Source: a virus. From it: a stretch of DNA of 20,132 nt. Below, one piece after another: positions 1-8,898 of this stretch. The notes beneath the pieces are model-generated. The model saw only the letters and a program-made list of their open reading frames with translations. It ran no database searches and was not told the DNA's origin. Position numbers and translations under genes: made by a program. The stretch spans positions 1-20,132 of IMG/VR virus record IMGVR_UViG_3300017952_000137; one strand, given 5' to 3'. Numbering within the stretch: position 1 is the first letter of the stretch; every line of letters starts with the position of its first letter.

Positions 1-203
1 ACACTGGTAGTTCTATTCCTGTAAAAAATACAACAATACAAAACACTAATATTGATAATTCAATTATCGGAAGCACAACACCTGCTATTGGTAATTTCAC
101 AACTGTAACAGGAACTAAAGATCCTACACAATTAAACGATTTAACAAACAAAAAATATGTTGACGCAACAGTGATTGCACTAGGAATAGCATTTGGAATT
201 TAA
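1..203 (+). CDS. Fibre-like structural protein, C-terminal fragment
   Basis: The open frame enters from the left edge (first whole codon at base 3) and stops with TAA at 201-203, giving the last 66 residues. The visible piece is rich in Thr, Asn and Ile. It contains a stretch reading GSTTPAIGNFTTVTGTKDP followed by LNDLTNKKYVDATV. Patterns of the type 'TTPA.G.FTTVTG' and 'DPT...D...KKYVD' are common near the C-termini of phage tail fibres and other virion adhesins, so a tail-fibre or baseplate-associated structural role is inferred. The next gene starts 3 nt after the stop, so the two are probably co-transcribed. Without the N-terminal part the exact family cannot be named. Confidence 0.6.
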   Translation, partial: TGSSIPVKNTTIQNTNIDNSIIGSTTPAIGNFTTVTGTKDPTQLNDLTNKKYVDATVIALGIAFGI

Positions 204-206
204 ATA

Positions 207-3200
207 ATGGCAAAAACTTTACTAAAAGATTACATTTTCGAACCAGGATTAGGAGCTTTAGATAATTTATATCCTAATGGTTATAATTTACTTGCAGACA
301 ATAAAACATTTATTCAAAAAGAAAATAATGCTTTTATCAGCGATAGGATACAGTATGCAAAACAATTCAGTCCATCGACAGCAAGTTATGAACCTACAAC
401 TGGTATTTTAGATATTACTCTTATATCAGCGACCTTATTCACACCTACAAATGCTAGTTATGATCCAACAACAGGATTCATAAATCTTACGTTAGGAGTT
501 GGTCATGGTTTTAATATAGGAGACTATATTAGAATAGCTGATGAAAGCTTGACGTTTACCTGTGGTTATGATGATAATGCAACTGAACATTCTTATCCAA
601 GAACTAGTAATGTACCAAATATAAACGGAACTGATCCTAGCTACAATAGAAATTTAAAAATAACTAATGTAGGCATAGATTACATAACTGTAAATATAGG
701 TGTATCATCAGATACAAGCACTCATACGTTTGTCAGCGCAACAGCTAACGCTATATCAACCTCGCATAATTTAAACGTAGGTGATGCAATAATCTTAGCA
801 CCAGGAAGCTTTAGATTTATTTGTCAACTAGATGGAGGACTATCAACACATAATTATCCTAGAGTCACAGATCCAGCTTATAATAAAGCACTAATAATTT
901 TATCAGCAACAGCAACAAATATAACAGTGAATGTAGGTATATCTTCTGATACTAGCCAACACTCAATTGTTACTATTCAAAGTAATGCTGTTTCAGATGT
1001 TTTTTATAATTATGTAAATGATAGCGAAACTAAATGTGAAAGAGATGTAGGATATATTATAGATTCATATCTATTTGATATCAGGTATGGAGGTAACGAA
1101 AAAACATACAAATCTATAAGTTATTATTGGGAAGAAGATGTTGCTCAAGTTGATGGCAATAGAGGACCTGAACTCGTAACGCATTATTTTATTAGAAACT
1201 TAATTAATAATTATATTTTACAAAATAAATTATTTCCTAAATTAAATTTAACAGAGTCACAGCAATTAAACACAAATGTAATTGTAGAAAGCAATTTTTA
1301 TAATAGAATAACAGAACTAAGTCAAAATGTTATTGATGTAATTTCTAACGGAACATCAAGTCTACCTACTTTAGTTAAAACAGGGTTAGGACATGTAATA
1401 TTCAAAGGTAATTATAGCGTAGAAGATTTGTTAATTATAACTAATGTAACAAAAAATATTATTATATATAACTTTGCATCTAATGAAACTGGAGGATATG
1501 TTGATATAATTAAGAATGGAAATGATTACTTTATTACATATGATCAAAGAACAGATGCAATCACTAAGTTGAATTTTAATTATGATACTAGTAATCAATC
1601 AGCTACAGACGAACTGCAAATTTTTATCGAAAAGACTGAAAATGCAAAAAGTGTTGTAACCGTTAGACCTTATGACTTTGGTACAGATGCTATAGAAAGA
1701 CAAAGAATAGCACCTCCCCTTTCTATGTTGGATGCAGACTTTGAGTATGGATTGCAGCCAACAAAATGGGCTGCAATAGGTACACTACGAGGATATCCTT
1801 CTATATATGAAGTACCAGGCACTGATACTGAAGTAAAATCAATGGTTACTGATGCAAGTGCTGGAACAAACGGAGTAGGGCAATCATTGATTACTGTTAC
1901 AACGGTTACAGCTCACGGATTTTCAATTGGAACTCCTATTACCATAAAGGCACTAGAAGATTCTATAATAGGAGCCGCTAGAGCAGAAGGGTCGTTCGTA
2001 ATTAACAATGTACCTAGCACAACAACATTCACTTATTATGCAAAATCTAAAGTAGGCACAAGCAATGGTCAAGTTTTATCTAATACGTACACTCAACTCA
2101 GGCAAGCAGGCTTTTATACTGGTGCTTCTATTGGTAGTCCGGAGTTTATTGTTTTAACTAATGGTGCGGCTGGAACTGTAGTATCTGAATTAATTATAAG
2201 CGCAGGCAGTACAATTATTCCATATGATGGTTTAACTCCAGGAATTGGATCACCAGTTAATTTAGCAAGTTTTATTCCTACTGGAGCACAAGTTACTGGT
2301 TATAGAGATACAAGTTCCGGAGGAGGTACCTACATAACTCCAGAGATTAGCGGAGATTTTATTAATTTAACTGATACTATAACAGTCGTAGACCCTACAG
2401 GAATAGTTTTAGATTTAGCCATAGACAGAGGAAACGGTGTTGCTATATATGTAAATTCAATAGTCGGTAACTCAATTACTTTTACAGATCCATTCGTTAT
2501 TCCTATAATAGGAAATTCTGTATCATATGATAGTATTTCAGCCCAAAATGTATTTCCAACAGGTACCGATGCAGTATTTACAATTGCTAGGACAGGAGGA
2601 GCATACTCAGTAACTATAATAAGTGACGGTTCTGGTTATAATAGCGGTGACAAAATAAATATACCAGGTACTTTCGTTGGAGGTTTGTCTCCTACGCATG
2701 ATTTATTACTAACAGTTAATACCACAATTTCTACAGGTTCTATTGATACATTCAGCCAAGCAGGAACAGCTTTTGATGGAACTGGATCAACAACTGTAAC
2801 TGCACCTCCAGCCGAAGGAGGACAAGGATCTGGAGCAATATTTGATATTACTTTATCAAATAGTAGTTATACCGCAATTTTAAATCCATCTGATGACAGT
2901 ACTGGATACACTCCAGGAGATAAAATTGTATTTGACGGAGCTACTTTTGGTGGAACGACTGGTACAAATGATGCATCAATTGTTGTAAACACAATACTCA
3001 GTAGTGGAGCAATTGATACTTTTACAATATCAGGAACAGGTCCTGATGCAGTTGGATCCTTTCCTTCCCCACCATTTGCTAATGTCACAACTATTGCAGG
3101 TATAGATGCGGTTTTTGATGTTACATTTACTGGCACAACTTACAACGCGACTATTTTTAATCCAGGTATAAATTATCAAAATGGAGATCTTTTTACTATA

Positions 3201-6200
3201 TCTGGCGCAGATTTAGGAGGTACAAGTCCCGCAAATGATTGTCAAATATCAGTTACACAAGTAGATCCACAAAATGGAGCAATTCAAACTTTTTCAGTGT
3301 CAGGGACTGCAATTAATTCTGTTACAATACCTTTCCAATCTGGTACGAATATAATAGGATCGGGATTAATATTAGATGTTACGCTAAATGCTGGTCAATA
3401 TACTGTTGCAATTAATAATGCAGGATCTAATTATACTGCTTTACAACAAATAATAATACCAGGGTCTTTAGTTATAGGGCAAGATGGAATAAATGACTTA
3501 ACGATAATAATTAATACAGTAGATACAGCAGGATCTGTTTTAACATTAACTGAATCAGGAACAGCAGCTGGAGGGACTGGTACATACTACGAAATTGCTG
3601 GAACAAATGTACCGCCTTTTGGAAGTGGTGCATTATTTAACATATTACGCGAAAACAACGATTATACAACAATCACCCTACAAAATGGCGGTAGTCAATA
3701 TCAACAAGGGGATAGACTAATAATTCTTGGAAGTACACTAGGAGGCGAAACTCCTCTAAACGACATTGAAATAAGTATATCTACAGTTAATGCAGGCACA
3801 GTTACTGGATTTACAACCAATTACATAGAAGCCGCACATGGATCAATCTTAAACTTAATTAGTACATTTAGTATATCCGAACAAACTTTATCTCAAATAG
3901 CAAAAAATACATCAATAACTTTTGATGCTTTAGCAACCTTAGAAATAGAGTTTCCTTATGATCATGGTTTAGTTCCAGGAGATACTTTTATAGTTGATAT
4001 TAGTTCAGACGATGGAGTTAATAATCATATTTTTGCAAATGGATCTTTTTTTGCTACATCGATACCATCTATTTCAAAAGTTCAATATCAAGCAAGAGCT
4101 GCTGCAAATATAGATGACAGTGTAGATGCAATACAAGGAACAGTTTATCCTCGACCAGACTCTTTTTTTATTCATAGACCATACGATGGTGGTGTACAAT
4201 TAGGTACAGGTGGTCCTCAGCACGGAGCACAAGCAATACGCCAAAGTAAAAAATATATAAGATACCAATCTGGTAAAGGTATAATGTATACCACAGGTGC
4301 TCTATTTGCGCCTAGCTATGATTTACGATCAGTGCAAGCAGCAGGTATAGAGAGAAATAGTTTAATCACAGTTGTTACAGATGATAATGATCATGGATTA
4401 CAAGAAGGTGGAATAGTTAGATTATCAGGAATTATTACTGAAGGATTTAATAGCGGTTCTCAAACTGCAGTACCACCTGAATTTGATTATACTGTAGTCA
4501 ACATTATAGATGAAAGAACTTTTCAAATACGATCACAAAGAAGATTAGGAGCTACGTCTGCGGTGCTTTCAAGTACTGCTCAAGTTTCTGTAGTATCTTG
4601 GCATGGAGCAACGGTTAGATCTGGTATATTCGATGATCAAAACGGAATTTTTTGGGAATTTGACGGAACTCAAATTTCTGTTGTACAAAGGACTGGTACA
4701 AAGCAACTTTCAGGAACAATAAGTATAGGTGTAGATTCGAATCTATTACAAGGAATTAATACTAAATTTACACAGCAAATTACCGCAGGTGATAGGATCA
4801 TTATTAAAGGAATGACGCATACTGTATCTAATATTGTAGATGATGTAAATTGTTATATAACTCCTGATTTTAGAGGAGTTACTTCTATTACTGCTGCAAA
4901 AGCTTCATTAATCATAGATAAAAAGGTAAAACAAAAAGATTTTAATATAGATAAACTTGATGGAACTGGACCAAGTAGATATGACATTGACATAACTAAA
5001 ATGCAAATGATTGGAATCCAATACAGTTGGTATGGAGCAGGATTTATTGACTTTATGTTGCGCGGATCAGACGGAAATTTTATTTTTGCACACAGAATGC
5101 GTAACAGCAACGTTAATACAGAAGCATTTATGAGATCTGGAAATTTACCGGTTAGATATGAAGTTACAAATGAAGGACCTCCAGGAAAATTGGCAGAAAA
5201 TATGACAATATCTCAACTAACAATACCATTATATGATTCCAGTTTCTTTCCAACTTCAGGTTATGTTTATATAGATAATGAAATAATTTATTTTGCAAAT
5301 AACAATAAAGATACGAATACATTAACTGACTGTATACGAGCAACAGATTTCCAAAATTTCCAAGCTGGAGCTAACAGAACTTACAGTGCAGGTATAGCAG
5401 CAACACATAGCGCAGACACAGGTGTAATATTAATTTCGCAAACAATTACTCCTTTAATAAGCCATTGGGGTAGTGCATTTCTAACGGATGGTGGGTTTGA
5501 TGAAGACCGTGGATACATTTTTTCTTATACTGAAACAAGTCTACCTGTTGATAACATAAAACGAACAGCATTTATGATAAGACTTGCCCCTAGTGTTTCT
5601 AATGCTATTATTGGAGATTTAGGAGAAAGAGAATTATTAAATAGAGCACAACTTTTGTTACAAAGTTTAGAAATTACATCAGACGGATACGATACATCAA
5701 ATAATCCTATAACTGGAGGCATTGTAGTTGAGGGAGTAATTAATCCTCAAAATTATCCATCAAATCCAGCGAATGTTGTATGGAACGGATTGTCTAACGT
5801 AGCTCAAGGAGGACAACCTAGTTTTGCTCAGATAGCATCCAGTGGAGGTATTACATGGACAAGCGGCACGCAGTCAGTTAATGTAAATATAACTATTATT
5901 TCTGATATATCAGTTTCTGTAACTTCAGCTGAATTTAATAACGATAATCAATGGAGAATAACTCGATCAAGTTATGATGCAGCTGAACCTCTATTAGGAG
6001 GTTCAGTTGCAGGAGGAAGTATTAGTAGTAATAACATTTGGCAAAATGTAACAAGCACATTAAGTAATGTTGGCAGAATTAGGCAAAATACTGTAGAGGT
6101 TACAGTTACTGATGACCCTACACTGAGCATGCCTTCTGGTACAGTAACTTCATTTACAGTACAAGGTACAATATCTAATGCAAGTTATGCATATTTTACA

Positions 6201-6626
6201 AAAGCATCAGTTGACACTGGAGGTGTAAAAGTAGGAGATAATGTAGCAGGTACTGGAGGTGTCACATTTCCTGCAAACTCGCAAATATCAAGTATTCAAG
6301 CAAAACAACACGGTAGCACTGAGTTCTATCAAGTAAACTTTAATAATTCATTTAGCGGTACATTAACCCCAGGAAACAATGTAGTTGTTACACAAGAAGC
6401 TCCTTCTTTTGCTCAACCTGGTGAAACTGTATTTTCGTTAGTATCTGTTCCAGGTGAAAGAGCAGTAGCTGATTTTAAAGAGCTAAAAGAATTAACGAAC
6501 ACTCCATTAGGAGGACGAGGTACTTATCCAAATGGACCAGATGTTCTAGCAGTCAATATTTATAAAGTAGGTGGAACTGCAACGTCAGCAAATATCCAAT
6601 TGCGCTGGGGAGAAGCTCAAGCTTAA
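207..6626 (+). CDS. Giant repeat-containing virion structural protein (2139 aa)
   Basis: This is a very large, Thr/Ser/Gly/Asn-rich, probably all-beta protein with no signal peptide or membrane segment. An N-terminal region (residues ~55-265) has a duplicated module with GD, 'YPR' and 'DP.YN' signatures. Residues ~786-1205 hold five tandem ~88-residue units with a 'Y..GD...I.G...GG..P.ND' core. A non-repeat region (~1480-1660) contains FFWE-type aromatic strands, KMQM.GIQYSWYGAG and a NVN.EAFMRSGNLP.RYE stretch. From recall, this last region resembles large structural proteins of marine T4-like phages; the product is likely a tail fibre, baseplate or virion-surface protein. The ATG follows the upstream stop by 3 nt and has only a weak Shine-Dalgarno. 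The stop overlaps that of the convergent cupin gene. A precise role cannot be assigned. Confidence 0.8.
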   Translation: MAKTLLKDYIFEPGLGALDNLYPNGYNLLADNKTFIQKENNAFISDRIQYAKQFSPSTASYEPTTGILDITLISATLFTPTNASYDPTTGFINLTLGVGHGFNIGDYIRIADESLTFTCGYDDNATEHSYPRTSNVPNINGTDPSYNRNLKITNVGIDYITVNIGVSSDTSTHTFVSATANAISTSHNLNVGDAIILAPGSFRFICQLDGGLSTHNYPRVTDPAYNKALIILSATATNITVNVGISSDTSQHSIVTIQSNAVSDVFYNYVNDSETKCERDVGYIIDSYLFDIRYGGNEKTYKSISYYWEEDVAQVDGNRGPELVTHYFIRNLINNYILQNKLFPKLNLTESQQLNTNVIVESNFYNRITELSQNVIDVISNGTSSLPTLVKTGLGHVIFKGNYSVEDLLIITNVTKNIIIYNFASNETGGYVDIIKNGNDYFITYDQRTDAITKLNFNYDTSNQSATDELQIFIEKTENAKSVVTVRPYDFGTDAIERQRIAPPLSMLDADFEYGLQPTKWAAIGTLRGYPSIYEVPGTDTEVKSMVTDASAGTNGVGQSLITVTTVTAHGFSIGTPITIKALEDSIIGAARAEGSFVINNVPSTTTFTYYAKSKVGTSNGQVLSNTYTQLRQAGFYTGASIGSPEFIVLTNGAAGTVVSELIISAGSTIIPYDGLTPGIGSPVNLASFIPTGAQVTGYRDTSSGGGTYITPEISGDFINLTDTITVVDPTGIVLDLAIDRGNGVAIYVNSIVGNSITFTDPFVIPIIGNSVSYDSISAQNVFPTGTDAVFTIARTGGAYSVTIISDGSGYNSGDKINIPGTFVGGLSPTHDLLLTVNTTISTGSIDTFSQAGTAFDGTGSTTVTAPPAEGGQGSGAIFDITLSNSSYTAILNPSDDSTGYTPGDKIVFDGATFGGTTGTNDASIVVNTILSSGAIDTFTISGTGPDAVGSFPSPPFANVTTIAGIDAVFDVTFTGTTYNATIFNPGINYQNGDLFTISGADLGGTSPANDCQISVTQVDPQNGAIQTFSVSGTAINSVTIPFQSGTNIIGSGLILDVTLNAGQYTVAINNAGSNYTALQQIIIPGSLVIGQDGINDLTIIINTVDTAGSVLTLTESGTAAGGTGTYYEIAGTNVPPFGSGALFNILRENNDYTTITLQNGGSQYQQGDRLIILGSTLGGETPLNDIEISISTVNAGTVTGFTTNYIEAAHGSILNLISTFSISEQTLSQIAKNTSITFDALATLEIEFPYDHGLVPGDTFIVDISSDDGVNNHIFANGSFFATSIPSISKVQYQARAAANIDDSVDAIQGTVYPRPDSFFIHRPYDGGVQLGTGGPQHGAQAIRQSKKYIRYQSGKGIMYTTGALFAPSYDLRSVQAAGIERNSLITVVTDDNDHGLQEGGIVRLSGIITEGFNSGSQTAVPPEFDYTVVNIIDERTFQIRSQRRLGATSAVLSSTAQVSVVSWHGATVRSGIFDDQNGIFWEFDGTQISVVQRTGTKQLSGTISIGVDSNLLQGINTKFTQQITAGDRIIIKGMTHTVSNIVDDVNCYITPDFRGVTSITAAKASLIIDKKVKQKDFNIDKLDGTGPSRYDIDITKMQMIGIQYSWYGAGFIDFMLRGSDGNFIFAHRMRNSNVNTEAFMRSGNLPVRYEVTNEGPPGKLAENMTISQLTIPLYDSSFFPTSGYVYIDNEIIYFANNNKDTNTLTDCIRATDFQNFQAGANRTYSAGIAATHSADTGVILISQTITPLISHWGSAFLTDGGFDEDRGYIFSYTETSLPVDNIKRTAFMIRLAPSVSNAIIGDLGERELLNRAQLLLQSLEITSDGYDTSNNPITGGIVVEGVINPQNYPSNPANVVWNGLSNVAQGGQPSFAQIASSGGITWTSGTQSVNVNITIISDISVSVTSAEFNNDNQWRITRSSYDAAEPLLGGSVAGGSISSNNIWQNVTSTLSNVGRIRQNTVEVTVTDDPTLSMPSGTVTSFTVQGTISNASYAYFTKASVDTGGVKVGDNVAGTGGVTFPANSQISSIQAKQHGSTEFYQVNFNNSFSGTLTPGNNVVVTQEAPSFAQPGETVFSLVSVPGERAVADFKELKELTNTPLGGRGTYPNGPDVLAVNIYKVGGTATSANIQLRWGEAQA
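504..968 (+). repeat. Duplicated ~87-residue module in the giant structural protein
   Basis: Two copies begin at His100 (base 504) and His187 (base 765), a spacing of 87 residues. Each runs as H.(F/L)N(I/V)GD, then a strand ending in F(T/I)C, a 'YPR' motif, 'DP(S/A)YN(R/K)', and a closing strand VN(I/V)G(V/I)SSDTS.H. Just upstream, two shorter 'ASY(E/D)PTTG' strands (bases ~375-480) look like a further partial duplication. The repeat shows at protein level; DNA identity is only partial. Confidence 0.8.
2562..3820 (+). repeat. Five tandem ~88-residue repeats in the giant structural protein
   Basis: Units start at residues 786, 874, 965, 1051 and 1139 (bases 2562, 2826, 3099, 3357 and 3621), with spacings of 88, 91, 86 and 88 residues. 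The shared pattern is G.(D/G)A.FD(I/V)T, then a Tyr strand, G..Y..GD...I.G, (L/F)GG..P.ND, a hydrophobic strand ending V.T, and G(A/S)I.TF..SGTA. Unit 4 has lost the central GD. Unit 5 lacks the final TF..SGTA strand. The copies are diverged at DNA level, so this is an old protein-domain array rather than a recent DNA duplication. Confidence 0.85.
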
Positions 6627-6979
6627 TTTGAAGGTATTATTCGATGATAATCATCTAGCAGGTCTGGTGTGCTTACCTCAGTTAAACTAGAATTATCAAT
6701 TAAGCATTCTAATTGATGAGGGGTCAATGGATCAATAGACCAAGTTTCGCCTTCTGTTAGTGTTTTTTGTAATACTTCTGCAGTATCTGTTTTTATCCAT
6801 TTAATCTTAAAAGATCCTGAGTTAATAAACCAAGTTTTATTTTTTTTAGTGTGAAATAACATACTTGTTTTATTTCCGGCTTGTCTAAAAACTATTATTT
6901 TACCACAATAATTTTCATTACTTGCCCAAATTAGCTCATACCCCCAGTTCTTATCTAACACACCTTCATTTGATATCAT
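6623..6979 (-). CDS. Small cupin-fold protein, sugar-phosphate isomerase-like
   Basis: A 118-residue single-domain protein. Early WGYELIW and YCGKII strands are followed by a cupin core with TSMLFHTKK and W.INSGSFK. A second motif has EGETWSI and PLTPHQLE, and the end reads EVSTPDLLDDYHRI. This layout matches small cupins related to the C-terminal part of mannose-6-phosphate isomerases, which are known as accessory genes in marine phages. Two usual metal ligands appear replaced: the first His of the H.H pair is Leu (MLFH) and the following Glu is Lys (NKTW). Metal-dependent catalysis is therefore doubtful. The start lies 2 nt after the Nudix stop with no strong ribosome site, so translational coupling is likely. 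The stop codon overlaps the convergent giant-protein stop. Confidence 0.75.
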   Translation of the reverse strand: MISNEGVLDKNWGYELIWASNENYCGKIIVFRQAGNKTSMLFHTKKNKTWFINSGSFKIKWIKTDTAEVLQKTLTEGETWSIDPLTPHQLECLIDNSSLTEVSTPDLLDDYHRIIPSN

Positions 6980-6981
6980 AT

Positions 6982-7413
6982 TTACACCAATAAATCTATT
7001 ATTTTAAAAACGGTTTCTAATTTTTTTACAATTATTCTGTTTGCTAATGTATTTTTTAATCCGTGATGTAATGGTTTTGGCCATCTTGAAAAAGATACCC
7101 ACGCAAATCCGTCATGTTCTTCATTTAAATTTGGTAAAAATATCTTGTGTACTAAACAAAGATAAGTATGAAAAGAAAATTTGTTGTCAACACTTACAAA
7201 TGTTTCAAGCGGAATAGCTTTAAAAATCGTTTGTTCACCAATTTCTTCTACTATTTCTCGTTCAAGAGTTTGCCAAGGTCGTTCTTGATTTTCGGATAAA
7301 CCGCCAACCAACCCCCAAACATTTTTATGTTTGCCTTTTGCTCTATGCAAGAATAAAAATTTTTTATTGTCAATTGCATAAAATAATGCACCACTACATA
7401 TTATTTCACTCAT
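6982..7413 (-). CDS. Nudix hydrolase
   Basis: A 143-residue protein with a nearly perfect Nudix box from Gly38 to Gly59: G-x5-E-x7-R-E-I-x-E-E-x-G, with Glu44, Arg52, Glu53, Glu56 and Glu57 in the expected places. Only the final hydrophobic position (Glu60) departs from the consensus. It is preceded by the typical LFLHRAKGKH and VWGLVGG strands. Nudix enzymes split nucleoside diphosphates linked to another group, such as NDP-sugars, oxidised dNTPs or RNA 5' ends. The box does not give the substrate. Pairing with a sugar-isomerase-type cupin favours an NDP-sugar, but this is inference. The ATG lies 13 nt after the gp15 stop with no clear Shine-Dalgarno. It lies within the gp14-gp15 transcription block. 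Confidence 0.88.
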   Translation of the reverse strand: MSEIICSGALFYAIDNKKFLFLHRAKGKHKNVWGLVGGLSENQERPWQTLEREIVEEIGEQTIFKAIPLETFVSVDNKFSFHTYLCLVHKIFLPNLNEEHDGFAWVSFSRWPKPLHHGLKNTLANRIIVKKLETVFKIIDLLV

Positions 7414-7426
7414 AATAGTAGTTATA

Positions 7427-8890
7427 CTAAAAAACTATTCTCCAAGATCCTTGTGGATATTCACCTTCATAGGAAAGCAACCATTCGCCATTTAAATACT
7501 TATATTGTATACCTGTGTTTAAATTTGTCGTATATATTACTTGCTCATTAGACTCGCTAGCATCAAAAATCACACTCCATTTTGTTCCATTCCATTCTAT
7601 AATGTCATTTGCACTTGCTATAAAGTCAGTTCCGTCATTATTTTTCCATGCATCTGCACCATCTGTGTTAACCACGTCGCCTATTGATTCGTCTATTAAT
7701 AACAATCGTAGTCCAGGCTCTTTAATAGTTGTTGGATTAGTTTTTAACGGATCAATTATAAAATGTATTTTATTTGAAGCAGTAAAATCGCTAGTTAAAA
7801 CTGTATCTCCAGGAATAGTATCAACATCCCAATTTATAGATACTTCGTGTGGAGATTGATCAACTAAACTAATTGTTCCTATTATTTCACCATTAAAATC
7901 AGATCTAACAAGTCTAAGTTCTGTAATGTCATTTTCAAAAGGTTGAGGGTATAATTTTAAATATTCCACCCAAGACGCTTTTGCTTGAAATCCATTTTTT
8001 AAAAGTTTTGCAGTGTTATCTCGTATCAATAAGCCAAAATCTAATGGAGTTACATTTACTAATGCATCTGCGTCTGCTTTTTTTATTATTGCAGTATGTT
8101 GGCTAAGTAAATTACCATCATCGTCTGTAGAAATTTTATCTTTTATGTCTGCTTTTGCTCTATTATCAATATAAGCTTGTAAATTTGGTACAGCTAAATC
8201 TAAATCAATAGTACCTTGTTCTTCATTAAAGATGCTTGTGATAATACTTGTTATTACACCTAATTTTTTAACTTTTACTGGAGGACTTATATAAATAGGA
8301 GTTGAAAAAGTTAATGTAGCAATATCTATTTCAGATTCAGTGCTATTACCTATAGTTCTACTTGACCATGATACACTTTCTAAATAAATTACACTTAAAC
8401 TTGTCCAATCAACAAAATTGTCATTAGTTTGCAGTTCTAAGCTTGGATTAAACAAAACTAAAATTTGTTCTAAAATTTGCAATTTCTGTTCAGTGTTTGA
8501 AGACCATATATCAACATTTATTGTTAAATTATAAGGTGTAGGCATTAAACGTTCTATAGTATAACCTTTACCGTTATAATTATCATACTCATTAGTTTCA
8601 GAATTAAATGCTCTTTCTTTAATGTTTAATTTACTTACATATGTACTATCTGCTAATCTTTGTCTATCTAGTTCTAAATTAGTTACATATACTGCCATTC
8701 TCGGACAACTCGGTAATTTATTTTCGCTATTATCCCTAATTACGCTACCTACTTGTCGTGATAAATCTCCGTACATCACAGGTATTGGCGTAATTACACC
8801 TTCAATATCTTTATATGAAAAATTACTTAAAAGTCTTATTGCTTGAGTTAGGTATCTTCTAATTTGTCCATCATAAAAATGTTGTGCCAT
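7427..8890 (-). CDS. gp15: Tail sheath terminator/stabiliser, gp15-like, with long C-terminal extension
   Basis: Residues 1-~205 follow the pattern of T4 gp15, the hexameric protein that caps the tail tube and sheath before head joining. Shared features are FY...IRRY near the start, a short PIPV.YGD strand, 'LPSCPRM', a 'PYNLTINVDIW' strand and the 'EQILVLFNPSLELQ' segment. At 487 residues it is much longer than T4 gp15 (about 270). The extra ~280 residues include a 'PGLRLLLID' strand, an aromatic 'DIIEWNGTKW' strand near 430-438, and a 'YEGEYPQGSWRIVF' end. From memory, similar extensions occur in marine T4-like phages. The ATG is preceded by an AAGGG ribosome site about 5 nt upstream and lies 8 nt after the gp14 stop, so the two genes form an operon. 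Confidence 0.85.
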   Translation of the reverse strand: MAQHFYDGQIRRYLTQAIRLLSNFSYKDIEGVITPIPVMYGDLSRQVGSVIRDNSENKLPSCPRMAVYVTNLELDRQRLADSTYVSKLNIKERAFNSETNEYDNYNGKGYTIERLMPTPYNLTINVDIWSSNTEQKLQILEQILVLFNPSLELQTNDNFVDWTSLSVIYLESVSWSSRTIGNSTESEIDIATLTFSTPIYISPPVKVKKLGVITSIITSIFNEEQGTIDLDLAVPNLQAYIDNRAKADIKDKISTDDDGNLLSQHTAIIKKADADALVNVTPLDFGLLIRDNTAKLLKNGFQAKASWVEYLKLYPQPFENDITELRLVRSDFNGEIIGTISLVDQSPHEVSINWDVDTIPGDTVLTSDFTASNKIHFIIDPLKTNPTTIKEPGLRLLLIDESIGDVVNTDGADAWKNNDGTDFIASANDIIEWNGTKWSVIFDASESNEQVIYTTNLNTGIQYKYLNGEWLLSYEGEYPQGSWRIVF

Positions 8891-8898
8891 TTTATCCC

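Noticed and set aside
2867-3136. Minus-strand open frame inside the giant structural gene
   Set aside because: It lies wholly within a well-supported repeat region on the plus strand and shows no independent start signal.
2562-3820. Regular ~265-nt periodicity considered as a DNA repeat or CRISPR-like array
   Set aside because: Similarity is at protein level only; there are no identical short repeats with unique spacers, and the frame is open throughout.
4858-4881. 8-bp hairpin (TAACTCCT / AGGAGTTA) inside the giant gene
   Set aside because: It is in the middle of a conserved coding stretch, with no T run after it and no gene boundary nearby; chance is likely.
6643-6655. GATGAT-A-ATCATC palindrome near the convergent gene ends, considered as a terminator
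   Set aside because: The loop is a single base and no T run follows on either strand; it lies inside the cupin gene.
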